From Chloroflexota bacterium (lineage in GTDB: Bacteria; Chloroflexota; Anaerolineae; Anaerolineales; UBA11579): DNA of 64,000 bases. The translations under genes and the position numbers were made by a program. The stretch lies in the NCBI GenBank assembly GCA_018662365.1, contig JABJGH010000009.1, forward strand, positions 16,713 to 80,712. Reading direction: 5' to 3'. The number at the start of each line of letters is the position of its first letter. Positions within the stretch are counted from its first letter, which is position 1. Positions 52,427 through 62,389 of this stretch are shown in pieces. Below the pieces are notes generated by a model that saw only the letters and a list, made by a program, of their open reading frames with translations, ran no database searches and was not told where the DNA came from.

Positions 52427-52560
52427 TATGATCAGTATCAAGGTTTCATATTCTTGGTTTTGAAATAGATACCTTGTCTCATCCGGGTGAAAAGGAACAG
52501 ACGGCACCCCCAGTGTTAGGCACCAAACACTACAAAATTGATCCAATACCAATGATCATA
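52427..52560. repeat. Candidate small inverted-repeat element
   Basis: A 134-base stretch bounded by TATGATCA and its inverse TGATCATA. Inside are two more inverted repeats, CAAGGT/ACCTTG (52439-52476) and AGTGTT/AACACT (52512-52531), and a GC-rich patch GGAACAGACGGCACCCCC unlike the AT-rich flanks. Copies elsewhere in the genome would show whether it is a MITE or REP-like element. Confidence 0.35.
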
Positions 52561-52571
52561 TATTTTGGTTT

Positions 52572-54125
52572 TCACCGAATTTTGTTCCTTTTAAAGATTA
52601 ATAACCCTTCACTCCCATAAATATCTGTTTCAATTTTATTGATTAGACTGTAAGCGTTCAAAAAAGATTTATTGTTCAATAGCCCACTTCGAATATATAC
52701 CTCAAGTGCAACAAAATAATCTGGCTGATTTTTTAGGATCAACTCGGGGGAAATTGCATATGAAAAGTCTGAATATAACTCCTCGGCCAATGGGTAATAA
52801 TTTAATGCTTGCGGGGATATCAAACCCACGGTATCCAGTATATCCGCATTGCTAAAATAACCTAATGCGCCCACATCACCTGCCGCTAAAACGGCGTCTG
52901 GATTCATTTCAATTTCCAAAGCGAGTTCTTTTCCCACTTTGGTGTATAACAGCTCCAATTTGTTCCAAGCCATTTCAGGAGCTGGATTTCTAAGTCCATG
53001 ATCTGGTTTCAGAGTCCAATTATTCAATAGCAATAAAAAGGGAAGAAAGATGATCAGTAATGGGGCGAAATATTTGATAAAATGTTTTTTCTTGAAGACG
53101 CCAAATATATCTGTGATTAAAGATTCCAAACCAAAAAGAACAAAGATGAAAAAGAATGGCAAAGGAGGAGAAAGATACCAGCGAAAAATGAGGGGATTAG
53201 CAAAAGAAAAAGCTACTGCGTAACCAATGGGAAAGAGTACTGCAGGCCAATAAGCCCAATTCTTTTTTAGGATTCGATAACTGCCTATCAAGAATAAGGT
53301 CGGATAAAAAACAAAACCAAAATAGATTGCGGAGATACCAAATGTTCCCTGCTCCATGAATGGTGTGGAATAATGTTGAAGAAATCGGACAAGGGCTGAG
53401 TTGGGCGCTATCAGGTAGGCATCTGTTTTGGCAGCGATGGATTGAGGGAGAAAACTCCCGAAATAAAAATAAGAAAAGCTGAACCAAAGCAATAATGGAA
53501 TAATAAAATATAGAAATTCTTTGATCGTAATTTTATTCTCTCGTCTTTTCACATCAAAAAATAGTCGATCAACCATTAGGGGGAGAACCAAAGCAAGAGC
53601 TTCTGGTCGCGTAAGGATCGCAAATGCAGCGGCCAAAGAAGTTAGAGAATAATATTGATAAATATAAGCGGTCCAGGCTCCTAGAAGGAGAAAAATATAG
53701 AGGCTGGTTTCCATTCCCCCAATTGCAAAACTAACACTCCATGGAGCAATGGACCAAGCTATGGCTGCTCCGATCCCAGCCCAATGAGCACCAATTTTTT
53801 TGCCGATAAGAAGGAGGAACACTGTAGAAAAACCATCTAATAGCGCATTGATTACCATTGCTATTTGTGGGAAATTTGCATTGATACCACCACTGATAAA
53901 CCCCAGCCCACTCATTGCCAAAGTATATAAAGGGGTTGTCGTTCCTAAAACTTGCTCACCAGGGTTATACACAAATCCTTCCCCAGCCAAGATATTCCTG
54001 GCATAACGAAATGTGATAAAGGAATCATCGATACTGCGGGGGCCAGGAACCAATCTTGCGACCACCGCGAAGGAAAATATCAAAATGTATGGAAGAAAAG
54101 GTTTTATCTTTTTAAGTTTTTCCAT
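52572..54125 (-). CDS. GT-C superfamily membrane glycosyltransferase
   Basis: 517 residues with about 11-12 membrane helices. The first external loop has SIDDSFITFRYARNILAGEGF, whose acidic pair is the GT-C catalytic site (quoted in part by residues 31-50). The C-terminal soluble part GDVGALGYFSNADILDTVGLISPQ matches the same segment of the protein at 60.7-62.2 kb. It transfers a sugar from a polyprenyl-phosphate donor to an envelope glycan or protein; donor and acceptor are unknown. Divergent from the next GT-C gene. Confidence 0.82.
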   Translation of the reverse strand: MEKLKKIKPFLPYILIFSFAVVARLVPGPRSIDDSFITFRYARNILAGEGFVYNPGEQVLGTTTPLYTLAMSGLGFISGGINANFPQIAMVINALLDGFSTVFLLLIGKKIGAHWAGIGAAIAWSIAPWSVSFAIGGMETSLYIFLLLGAWTAYIYQYYSLTSLAAAFAILTRPEALALVLPLMVDRLFFDVKRRENKITIKEFLYFIIPLLLWFSFSYFYFGSFLPQSIAAKTDAYLIAPNSALVRFLQHYSTPFMEQGTFGISAIYFGFVFYPTLFLIGSYRILKKNWAYWPAVLFPIGYAVAFSFANPLIFRWYLSPPLPFFFIFVLFGLESLITDIFGVFKKKHFIKYFAPLLIIFLPFLLLLNNWTLKPDHGLRNPAPEMAWNKLELLYTKVGKELALEIEMNPDAVLAAGDVGALGYFSNADILDTVGLISPQALNYYPLAEELYSDFSYAISPELILKNQPDYFVALEVYIRSGLLNNKSFLNAYSLINKIETDIYGSEGLLIFKRNKIR

Positions 54126-54291
54126 ATGGAAATTATATACTGTTCTGCTTAGCCAGATTTAAATAGCCCCTGGGATAAAATACAATTTATATTGTTGCTT
54201 ATTGGTAGTGTGCCGTTAAAAACTCTTCTTTTTAATTCGCAAAATGAATTAAAGGCTACATTTTGCCCCTTATGATACTATTGAATATAAG

Positions 54292-55854
54292 ATGAATTTT
54301 CTCGAAAAAAGACGCCCCCTTATCCTTTCTTTAATCATCGCTGCAGTCTTCAAAATTTGGTTGGTGTTCTCAAATTCAACCACTTTCAATGGAGATGAAG
54401 CAGTCATAGCTACCATGGCGAGACACATTCTTCAGGGTGCCAAGCCAGTTTTCTTTTATGGCCAAGAATATATGGGTAGCCTGGATGCTTATCTTGTAGC
54501 TGGGGGGTTTGCGATATTTGGGGAACATGTGTGGGTAATCCGATTGGTTCAATCGGTTTTATATTTACTTTATATCGTCACCCTTTGGTGGTTGGCTAAA
54601 TTATGGTTTAAGGATTCACTCAAACCCGCAATAGTTGTTATTCTTGCAGCAATTCCACCCATCGTCGTCACAACCTACACCACGATGTCCCTCGGAGGGT
54701 ATGGGGAATCTTTGCTTCTTGGAAATTTGATCCTCAGTTTAGGATATTTGGTCATATATGGGGATAAACAATTTAACTCAAAAACCTGGATTATTTTGGG
54801 TCTGGTTGGGGGATTGGCTTTTTGGACGCTAGGCATGGCAGGCATATATTTGTTGCCGATAGGCCTACTTGGTTTATGGAAATTTGATCGGAAGAAAATT
54901 AAATACTATTTGTTTGCTGCTGGATCTTTTTTAATTGGAAGCTTACCTTGGTGGTTTTATAATTTGGAAAATGAATGGGGGGCTTTCAGCACCCTCACTG
55001 GAGTTCACATTTATTCTTCATCTATTTTTGAGCGTATCCAAAGTGCAATACTTTTTGGTATCCCCGCACTTCTCGGGATGCGTTTTCCTTGGGGATCGGA
55101 ATATCTTCCATGGCCTTTGATATTTGTGATACTTATTCTAAATATGGGGGTGATTCTCTTTATAGCAAATAGATGTAGAAAACGGGGAGTGAAGGATTTA
55201 TCTAACGGAGTAACCATACTTTTAATATATACCCTCAGTTGCTTCATGATTTTGTTTTTATCAACATATGGCATCGATTTTACTGGTCGCTATCTGCTCC
55301 CCTTATACTTACCTCTCCTATTTGCCATGGCCAGTTTAATCAGCTATCTATTTCAAAAAAAGTTTATTTTTGGCTGGATGGTTATTATCCTAATTTTGGG
55401 AACTAACCTGATTGGATCGATTTTAGCTGCCAACTCTGTTGATAAATTCACTACTCAGTTTGATCCGATCAGTAGTTTTGATAATTCAAGTGATCAAGCT
55501 TTGATCAAATTTTTGACCGAAAAAGGTGAACTTCGCGGTTACTCTAATTACTGGGTAACATTTAGATTTGCCTTTCTCACAAATGAGGAGATCATTTTTG
55601 CCGCTGATCTTCCTTATAAACAAGATCTAAGTTTCAACCCATTGGGCAATCGATATCCACGCTATTCAGAAATTGTAGATGCCAGTGAAAAAGTTGCTTT
55701 TATTACAACCGATCAGCCTAATCTGAATGAATTGATTCGCAATAAATTTGAATCTTTGAAGATAAGTTTTTTGGAAACAGATATTGGCGAATTCCATATT
55801 TTTTATGATTTATCTGAGGCTGTGCGCCCCGAAGATATTGGTTTTAGTCAATAA
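54292..55854 (+). CDS. GT-C (GT39/ArnT-like) membrane glycosyltransferase
   Basis: 520 residues, about 11 membrane helices. The first loop has TFNGDEAVIATMARHIL with the GDEA acidic motif of ArnT/PMT-like GT-C enzymes, followed by FYGQEYMGSLDAYLVAGGF. The C-terminal 130 residues are a soluble domain. There is no ribosome site; TATGAT at 54271 lies close enough that the mRNA may be nearly leaderless. First gene of a five-gene plus-strand run of GT-C proteins. Confidence 0.8.
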   Translation: MNFLEKRRPLILSLIIAAVFKIWLVFSNSTTFNGDEAVIATMARHILQGAKPVFFYGQEYMGSLDAYLVAGGFAIFGEHVWVIRLVQSVLYLLYIVTLWWLAKLWFKDSLKPAIVVILAAIPPIVVTTYTTMSLGGYGESLLLGNLILSLGYLVIYGDKQFNSKTWIILGLVGGLAFWTLGMAGIYLLPIGLLGLWKFDRKKIKYYLFAAGSFLIGSLPWWFYNLENEWGAFSTLTGVHIYSSSIFERIQSAILFGIPALLGMRFPWGSEYLPWPLIFVILILNMGVILFIANRCRKRGVKDLSNGVTILLIYTLSCFMILFLSTYGIDFTGRYLLPLYLPLLFAMASLISYLFQKKFIFGWMVIILILGTNLIGSILAANSVDKFTTQFDPISSFDNSSDQALIKFLTEKGELRGYSNYWVTFRFAFLTNEEIIFAADLPYKQDLSFNPLGNRYPRYSEIVDASEKVAFITTDQPNLNELIRNKFESLKISFLETDIGEFHIFYDLSEAVRPEDIGFSQ

Positions 55855-55896
55855 GAAGAATATAATTAAGAAATGCAATTATTAATTGGTATCTAA

Positions 55897-57150
55897 ATGA
55901 AAAAAATTCGACCCGATCTATTATTTTTAGGCTTAACAGTTTTCATGATTTTGATGATTCTTGGCATAACCTGGGGGAATTATCAATTCACCAAAGAGAA
56001 CCCTGGCGGGAACGACTTTATTTCAAGGTGGTTAGGCACACGCCTATTCGTCACCGAAGGAATAAATCCATATAGCGATGAGGCTACTCTTAGGATCCAA
56101 GAATTTTTTTATGGCAGGGAAGCTTTGCCTAATGAAGACCAACAATTATTTGTATACCCTTATTATTCAATGCTGTTCTTTGCTCCCTTTTCTTTGATCG
56201 AAGATTTTGCATTAGCGCGAGCGGTTTGGATGACGGTTTTGGAAATTGGATTACTTGTGATCTCATTTTCAAGCATGGCGGCTGTAGGCTGGAAACCTGG
56301 AAGATCAACTTTGATCATTTTCTTGATTTTTACATTAACTTGGTACCATGCTGTTCGTCCTTTAATAAACGGAAACCCCGCAATTTTAGCGGCAGTTTTT
56401 ATTAGTCTCGCATTTCTAATGATTACTCGAAATAGATATACTGCAGCGGGAGTATTAATTGCATTTTCAACAATAAAACCTCAAATGGTGATCTTATTAG
56501 TGCCTTTCGTACTCTGGTGGGCGATTTCCCGACGAAAAACAGCATTGATTATAAGTTTTTCGATCACCATGTTCTTCTTTGTTGCTATCTCACAGATTAG
56601 CCAACCCGATTGGTTGTTAGGGAACCTTCGTCAAATAGTTGCCTACCCTTCTTATACTGAACCCGGTACACCCGGAGGTATTTTTTCAAGTTGGTGGTCG
56701 GAGACCGGTAGCTCAATAGGGATAGGATTAAGCATCTTTTTAGCTCTTGTATTATTGATCGAATGGATCGCAGCTACAAAAAAAGATCAATATTGGTTTC
56801 TCTGGACCGCAAGTCTGACCTTGGTAATTACTAATTTAATCGGCATTCGCACCAGCACAGCAAATTACATCGCCCTTATGCCAGGATTAATATTGATCTT
56901 CTCAATAATTCAGGAACGATGGAAAAAAGAAAGTTCAAAAATAGTCCTTTTTTATCTAATTACACTTATGGTTGGCGTATGGTGGCTCTTTATTGCAACT
57001 CTAATCAATAGCGATCAACCCTGGCAAAATCCCATCCTTTTCTTCCCCCTTCCAACCCTGTTATTTCTAAATTTATATTGGGTGCGATACTGGGCATTAA
57101 ATTCAAGAAAAATGGAGATCGAAGAATTAGCTCCTTTAAAGAATTTATAA
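55897..57150 (+). CDS. GT87 family (DUF2029) membrane glycosyltransferase
   Basis: 417 residues, about 10 membrane helices. GGNDFISRWLGTRLFVTEGINPYSDEA (in part) is the DUF2029 catalytic loop with its Asp, followed by the LFVYPYYSMLFFAPFSLI helix. In mycobacteria the family includes mannosyltransferases such as PimE that use polyprenyl-phosphate-mannose. Second gene of the GT-C run. Confidence 0.85.
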   Translation: MKKIRPDLLFLGLTVFMILMILGITWGNYQFTKENPGGNDFISRWLGTRLFVTEGINPYSDEATLRIQEFFYGREALPNEDQQLFVYPYYSMLFFAPFSLIEDFALARAVWMTVLEIGLLVISFSSMAAVGWKPGRSTLIIFLIFTLTWYHAVRPLINGNPAILAAVFISLAFLMITRNRYTAAGVLIAFSTIKPQMVILLVPFVLWWAISRRKTALIISFSITMFFFVAISQISQPDWLLGNLRQIVAYPSYTEPGTPGGIFSSWWSETGSSIGIGLSIFLALVLLIEWIAATKKDQYWFLWTASLTLVITNLIGIRTSTANYIALMPGLILIFSIIQERWKKESSKIVLFYLITLMVGVWWLFIATLINSDQPWQNPILFFPLPTLLFLNLYWVRYWALNSRKMEIEELAPLKNL

Positions 57151-57204
57151 TAAAGCATAGATAATCAGTACTTTTTTCAAGACTTTAATAAAAAGGGTAT
57201 TAAG

Positions 57205-59166
57205 ATGAAAACAAAAGGAATGGTGGTAATCATATGGTTGACCTCGATCGTCAGCCTCTACTATGTGTCTCATTTTCCTTTTGATGTGGTCCTTGTCTCG
57301 AATCTATTATTAGCATTTTGGCAGAGTGTCTTGGCAATTGCTATATTAATATTCTGTGCGGCTTTGGGGGCGAAAATTTCTCCAAAAATTAACACCCATT
57401 ATTTTGCACAATTAGCTGTATTTTTAGCATTTGGTATTGGAATAACATCTCCAATATATTATTTCATCGGAAACGTGTTTGGTTTAAATGCCTATTTGGC
57501 ATGGTTTCTGTTGTTTTTAGGATTATTCTTGTTAAGGTCCCAAGTTACAGAATGTGCAAATCTTTTTTCTCAGGGTTGGAAAGATTTGGGTGGGGGAGGA
57601 AAGTTAGGACAATTAATTTCTTGGATCGTTGGTGGATATTTATTATTTGAATTTTTTATCGTGTTAGCTCCCCCCTTGCAATTTGATAGCCTTGTATATC
57701 ACCTCACAATTCCTCAACAATACTTACTCAACAATCAAATTCAATATTTACAGGAAAATATTTTCTGGGGTTACCCCCAAGCCATCCACATGCTTTATTT
57801 ATGGTTTATGGCCCTGGGAGGCGAAGTTGTAGCCCTAGCCACATATTTTGTGGGCATCCTTACACTATTGGGCCTTTGGGGGATGGTATCAAAATATTTT
57901 GGCCGTCGATATGCCTGGGTGGCAGTGGCAAGTTTGCTCGGAGGAATTTCATTAGTATCGGCATTAAGCACGGCCTATATGGGGTGGGGGAGTATACTAC
58001 TCGGTCTCTCATTCCTTATTCTCCTTTTCCAATATAAAGAGGATTCAAATCAATCAAATGCAATATTTCTTGGAATGATCACCGGGATAGCCTTTGGAAT
58101 AAAATATACTAATGGATTAATTTTTCTAATTGCCTTCATAATGATAATGAGGAATAACCCAAAACATCTATTGCGATTTGCAATTGGGGCAGGAATATTT
58201 GCAGTCCCTTGGCTGATCAAGAATTTCTTAGCTACTGGAAACATTGCCTATCCACTAATATTTCCATCTGGGGCGATGAATGCCATCCGTCTATCAATTT
58301 ACCAAGGGCATGCAGTCGATGGAAATTGGTTCGATTTACTTTTTCTACCCATTCGGGCAACGCTTAGGGGTTTGGAGGGTGCCGAATTAGGAGATGCACC
58401 CGGGTATTTATCCTCAATCGGTCCATTACTCTTAGGTTTTGGGGTATTCGCATGGTTTGGATGGAAAAAGCAAAAAGGGGAGAAATACCAAATCCTTTCC
58501 ATATCAACCTGGGTAGCACTTATTGGATTAATTATTTGGGGTGTTGGTGGGCGGCTTTCCTGGATCCTCAGTCAGACCCGCTTATATTACATTCTATTCC
58601 CCGCCTTTTCGATCTTGGCGGCAGTTGGGTATTCTGAAATCGAAAAGATCAATATCGGAAAAATAAGGGTGGGGCGCATTGCTTCACTATTTTTAATCGC
58701 TGTTTCGGTATTTAATCTTTCCCAAATTGGTGTTGACGTATTTAGAAAAAAAGCACCCCAAGTATTGTTTGGGTTGGAATCCACTCGGAATTATCTTCAA
58801 AACAACTTGGGGATGTATGCACTGGTAAATGAGGTTATATCCGAATTGCCCGAAGAAAATCGTGTGCTCATGCTTTGGGAAACCCGAGAATATTATTGTG
58901 CCCCTATTTGTGAAGCGGATGAGACGATCGATCGATGGCTTTCAGACTATAGATCTTTGGGCACACCAGAAAAAATCATTGAAAATTGGCGAGCTGAAAA
59001 TTATTCTCATGTTCTTCTATATAAGGAAGGTCAAAAATTTATTCAACAAACGGATGATCGATATTTAGAATCTGAATGGACGGCATTAGAGGACCTCTTA
59101 GATAATTTACCGGTTAGCGAAGAATTTAATGGAATTTATACTTTGTATCAAATAGCCGATGAGTAA
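57205..59166 (+). CDS. Large GT-C membrane glycosyltransferase
   Basis: 653 residues, about 13 membrane helices. The catalytic loop is PLQFDSLVYHLTIPQQYL (Asp in FDSLVYH), and the next loop has FWGYPQAIHMLYLW. The C-terminal 110 residues are soluble and contain ENRVLMLWETREYYCAPICEAD with two Cys. Its stop overlaps the next gene start by 8 bases, so the two are coupled. Donor and acceptor unknown. Confidence 0.8.
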   Translation: MKTKGMVVIIWLTSIVSLYYVSHFPFDVVLVSNLLLAFWQSVLAIAILIFCAALGAKISPKINTHYFAQLAVFLAFGIGITSPIYYFIGNVFGLNAYLAWFLLFLGLFLLRSQVTECANLFSQGWKDLGGGGKLGQLISWIVGGYLLFEFFIVLAPPLQFDSLVYHLTIPQQYLLNNQIQYLQENIFWGYPQAIHMLYLWFMALGGEVVALATYFVGILTLLGLWGMVSKYFGRRYAWVAVASLLGGISLVSALSTAYMGWGSILLGLSFLILLFQYKEDSNQSNAIFLGMITGIAFGIKYTNGLIFLIAFIMIMRNNPKHLLRFAIGAGIFAVPWLIKNFLATGNIAYPLIFPSGAMNAIRLSIYQGHAVDGNWFDLLFLPIRATLRGLEGAELGDAPGYLSSIGPLLLGFGVFAWFGWKKQKGEKYQILSISTWVALIGLIIWGVGGRLSWILSQTRLYYILFPAFSILAAVGYSEIEKINIGKIRVGRIASLFLIAVSVFNLSQIGVDVFRKKAPQVLFGLESTRNYLQNNLGMYALVNEVISELPEENRVLMLWETREYYCAPICEADETIDRWLSDYRSLGTPEKIIENWRAENYSHVLLYKEGQKFIQQTDDRYLESEWTALEDLLDNLPVSEEFNGIYTLYQIADE

Positions 59167-60720
59167 AAAACAAAAATTCACCCTATTTTTCATTGCATTA
59201 GGGGTCGCCATTATTGTGGCATCATTACAACCTGCTCCAGGGTACATGGATGCAGATTATTATTTTGCGGGTGGGTTACGCCTTTCTGAGGGTTTTGGGT
59301 TTACTGAAGAAATTCTTTGGAATTACTTGGATGACCCTCAGGGTTTACCGCATCAATCACATACGTATTGGATGCCTCTCACTTCGGTTTTTGCCTCCCT
59401 AGGGATATCCCTTTTTTCATTTTTGCCGAAATTTAAGGCAGCCCAAATTGGATTCGTACTAATCGCATCAATAATTCCATTGCTAACAGCTGAATTAGCA
59501 ATGCGAATTTTTAATGACACAAATAAAGCATTCTTGGCTGGTTTATTAGCAATATTTTCTGGTTTTTATTTACCATACATCACCAACACCGATTCCTTTG
59601 CACTTTACATGCTTTTAGGAGGCTTTTTCCTCCTCCAGATAATTTCATTAAAAAGGGATTGGCATTTTTTATTCTTAGGTCTGCTGGGTGGCTTGATGCA
59701 TATGACCCGTGCCGATGGATTGATATGGATGGTAGTGGCATTTTATGTGGCTTGGCTAAAAAGGGAAGACCTGAAGTTTATTCGATCAACTGGATATCTG
59801 TTGACCGGTTACTTATTAATTGCATTTCCTTGGTTTTGGCGTAATTTGCAATCATTTGGTTACATAATGTCTCCCGGTGGAAGCCGATCCCTATTTTTAT
59901 TGAATTACGACGAGTTGTTTTCTTTTCCTGCAAACGCGCTTGCCCTTGAACATTTTTTCTCTTCAGGGCTTGGAAACATTTTACTTTCTAGGTGGGAGGC
60001 AATTCTTCAAAACTTACAAACCGGCATGGTCATCCAGGGTTTAGTTTTCTTGGGTCCTTTAGCTTTGGTCGCTGCTTGGAAAGAACGAAAAATTTTAACC
60101 CTTCGGGTTGCTTGGTTTGTATGGCTTTTCACATTTATATTAATGAGCATCATGTTCCCCTATTCGGGTGCTAGAGGTGGCTTCTTCCATTCAGGAGCTG
60201 CATTCATGCCCCTCATTTGGGTTCTCTCAGTGGAGGGATTAGACATCGCCGTTTCCTGGCTAGGGAAAAAACGTAATTGGAAAATTGAAGAAGCAATAAA
60301 GGTTTTTCAAATTGGGATAATAACTTTAGCCATTTGGATTAGTGGCTATCTGGTCATTCAAAAGAGCAGTACTTGGAAGACTGTCTCAGAAACTTATATC
60401 GCAATTGAAACTGAACTTGAAAGTATTGGGGCGGAGGAGGCGATGTCGTGTTGGTCAATAATCCCCCTTCCTATTTCGCAACGACAGGGCGTTCAGCAAT
60501 CGTAATTCCAAATGGAGATCTGGGCGTATTGTCAGATCTAAATGACATATATCACCCTCAATTTTTAATCTTAGAATTCAACCATCCAAAAGCGCTCGAC
60601 GACCTTTATCAAAATCCTTATTCTTTTGGCAAGTATGAATATATCAGGACCTATCCAGATCAAGATGCCCTTGATACCCAAGAACACAAGGGAACCCATA
60701 TTTTTAGGATAATTCCATAA
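59159..60720 (+). pseudogene. GT-C membrane glycosyltransferase with a frameshift near residue 425
   Basis: The first frame (59159 onward) gives 11 membrane helices and an acidic loop with YMDADYYFAGGLRLSEGFGF, then stops at 60505 after a low-complexity tail that does not fit. From about 60437 a different frame continues as GDVVLVNNPPSYFATTGRSA and runs on to a stop at 60718-60720, giving the expected soluble C-terminal domain of such proteins. One missing base in the G-rich stretch near 60430-60440 would restore one chain of about 520 residues. This may be a real mutation or a sequence error. The end overlaps the next start (TAATG). Confidence 0.75.
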
Positions 60721-62207
60721 TGTTACCCCGAAAATCAATACTTTACTTAGGGTTAATTTCAGCGATATCTGTATCTATATATTTGCTATTTGCGAATCAA
60801 ATCGCCGGAATCGGTTTTCCATTAGATGATGCCTGGATTCACCAGACCTATGCAAAAAATTTAGCCTCCGGATATGGGTGGTCCTTCGTTTCCGGTGAAC
60901 CATCTGCAGGGCTCACCGCACCGTTATGGGGTTTATTATTAGCCGTTGGCCACTATATTAGGATTGGCCCTTATCTACTAACCTTTCTCCTGGGTTGGAT
61001 AACGCTTTGGGCCTTGGCGGTTACGGGTAGTTATGGGTTCCTCATCCTTGTACCAGGAAGGGAAAAATGGGCATTCTTTGCAGGGGCTTTGTTAGCGCTC
61101 GAATGGCATCTGGTTTGGGCAGCTGTCTCAGGGATGGAAACTCTTCAATATGCGCTATTGGTAATAATTGTTTTGGTTCTACTGCTAAAAAATGACAAAG
61201 AGAATAAAAACGATCAAAGCCTTTTGATCGGTATACTCATTGGGGTCAGTATTTGGGTGCGCCCAGAGGGTCTAACCTTGTTGGGTCCCTTATTATTTGT
61301 AAATCTTCTAAATACATATGCTTGGAAGAAAACAATAAAACGTCTTAGTTTTTCTCTTTTGGGGTTCAGCTCTGTATTTATTCCATACCTTTGGTTTAAC
61401 CAATGGCTTGCAGGAGATTGGTGGCCAAACACCTTCTTCGCAAAACAGGCAGAATACGCCGTTCTGAAACAACTTCCTCTTTGGACAAGGCTGTTTCAAC
61501 AATTTTCACTCCCGATGGTGGGGGTTGGCATACTGCTTTTACCTGGGTTTATTTATTTGCTTTTCCAAATAATTAAGAAAAAGAAATGGTCAGTTTTGGC
61601 TATGTTCCTTTGGTTTATCGGGCATTTATCAATATATGCAATCAGATTGCCTGTCACATATCAACATGGCAGATATGCCATCCCTTCCATGTCGGTATAT
61701 TATTTGCTAGCTTTTAGCGGGTTTGCCCTAATCTTCGATGCCAAAGCCAAAACAATGGTTACCAGAATAATTAATAAATCATGGTTCCTATCTATCGTTT
61801 TAATAACGAATGCATTTCTTTTTATTGGTGGAAATTCATATGCTCAAGATGTTCAGGTTATTAATTCGCAAATGGTTCATGTTGCAAATTGGGTTTCAGA
61901 AAACATTCCTGAAGATAACCGTGTTGCCGCTCACGACATTGGCGCCTTAGGATATTTTGCCAATCGCCCAATTCTTGATCTTGCTGGTTTGATCTCCCCC
62001 GATGTGATTCCAATAATCCGGGATGAAGAGGAATTAGCCAAGTATCTAAATGAAAATGATGCAAATTATATAATTTCTTTTCCATCTTGGTATCCCCAAC
62101 TAATAGCAGAAAAATTTATTGTATTCCAAGCGGAAATTCCGCAAAATCCTGATATTGCAGAAGAGAGAATGACCGTTTATTGCTGGAAATGCTCAATTAA
62201 TCCATAA
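60720..62207 (+). CDS. GT-C superfamily membrane glycosyltransferase
   Basis: 495 residues, about 11 membrane helices. The first loop has GFPLDDAWIHQTYAKNLASGYGW with an acidic DD pair (residues 31-53, quoted in part), followed by PSAGLTAPLWGLLL. The soluble C-terminus, AAHDIGALGYFANRPILDLA, closely matches that of the minus-strand protein at 52.6-54.1 kb, so these two are paralogues. Start overlaps the previous stop. Last gene of the GT-C run. Confidence 0.82.
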   Translation: MLPRKSILYLGLISAISVSIYLLFANQIAGIGFPLDDAWIHQTYAKNLASGYGWSFVSGEPSAGLTAPLWGLLLAVGHYIRIGPYLLTFLLGWITLWALAVTGSYGFLILVPGREKWAFFAGALLALEWHLVWAAVSGMETLQYALLVIIVLVLLLKNDKENKNDQSLLIGILIGVSIWVRPEGLTLLGPLLFVNLLNTYAWKKTIKRLSFSLLGFSSVFIPYLWFNQWLAGDWWPNTFFAKQAEYAVLKQLPLWTRLFQQFSLPMVGVGILLLPGFIYLLFQIIKKKKWSVLAMFLWFIGHLSIYAIRLPVTYQHGRYAIPSMSVYYLLAFSGFALIFDAKAKTMVTRIINKSWFLSIVLITNAFLFIGGNSYAQDVQVINSQMVHVANWVSENIPEDNRVAAHDIGALGYFANRPILDLAGLISPDVIPIIRDEEELAKYLNENDANYIISFPSWYPQLIAEKFIVFQAEIPQNPDIAEERMTVYCWKCSINP

Positions 62208-62249
62208 AGATTAATTCTAAACCTTAAAAAGCCTTGGGTTCTCTCCAAG

Positions 62250-62278
62250 TTGCTGGCGATTTCTACCTATGCTATACT
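62250..62278 (+). promoter_or_regulatory. Promoter of the histidine kinase gene
   Basis: TTGCTG (62250-62255) and TATACT (62273-62278) with a 17-base spacer, and an extended -10 TGC just before the -10. Confidence 0.6.
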
Positions 62279-62389
62279 GTCTTAATCTTATCGATTTAAT
62301 TTTGGAATTAGCTTTTCTTTATCAAAAATGATGTGAAGAAATTCCCCTTTGTTCCGAAGAAGAATTTTGTATCAACGAGGAGTAAATGA

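Noticed and set aside
60448..60720. 90-codon frame as a separate small gene
   Set aside because: Its sequence is the expected soluble C-terminal end of the preceding GT-C protein and has no ribosome site, so I treat it as the frameshifted end of that gene.
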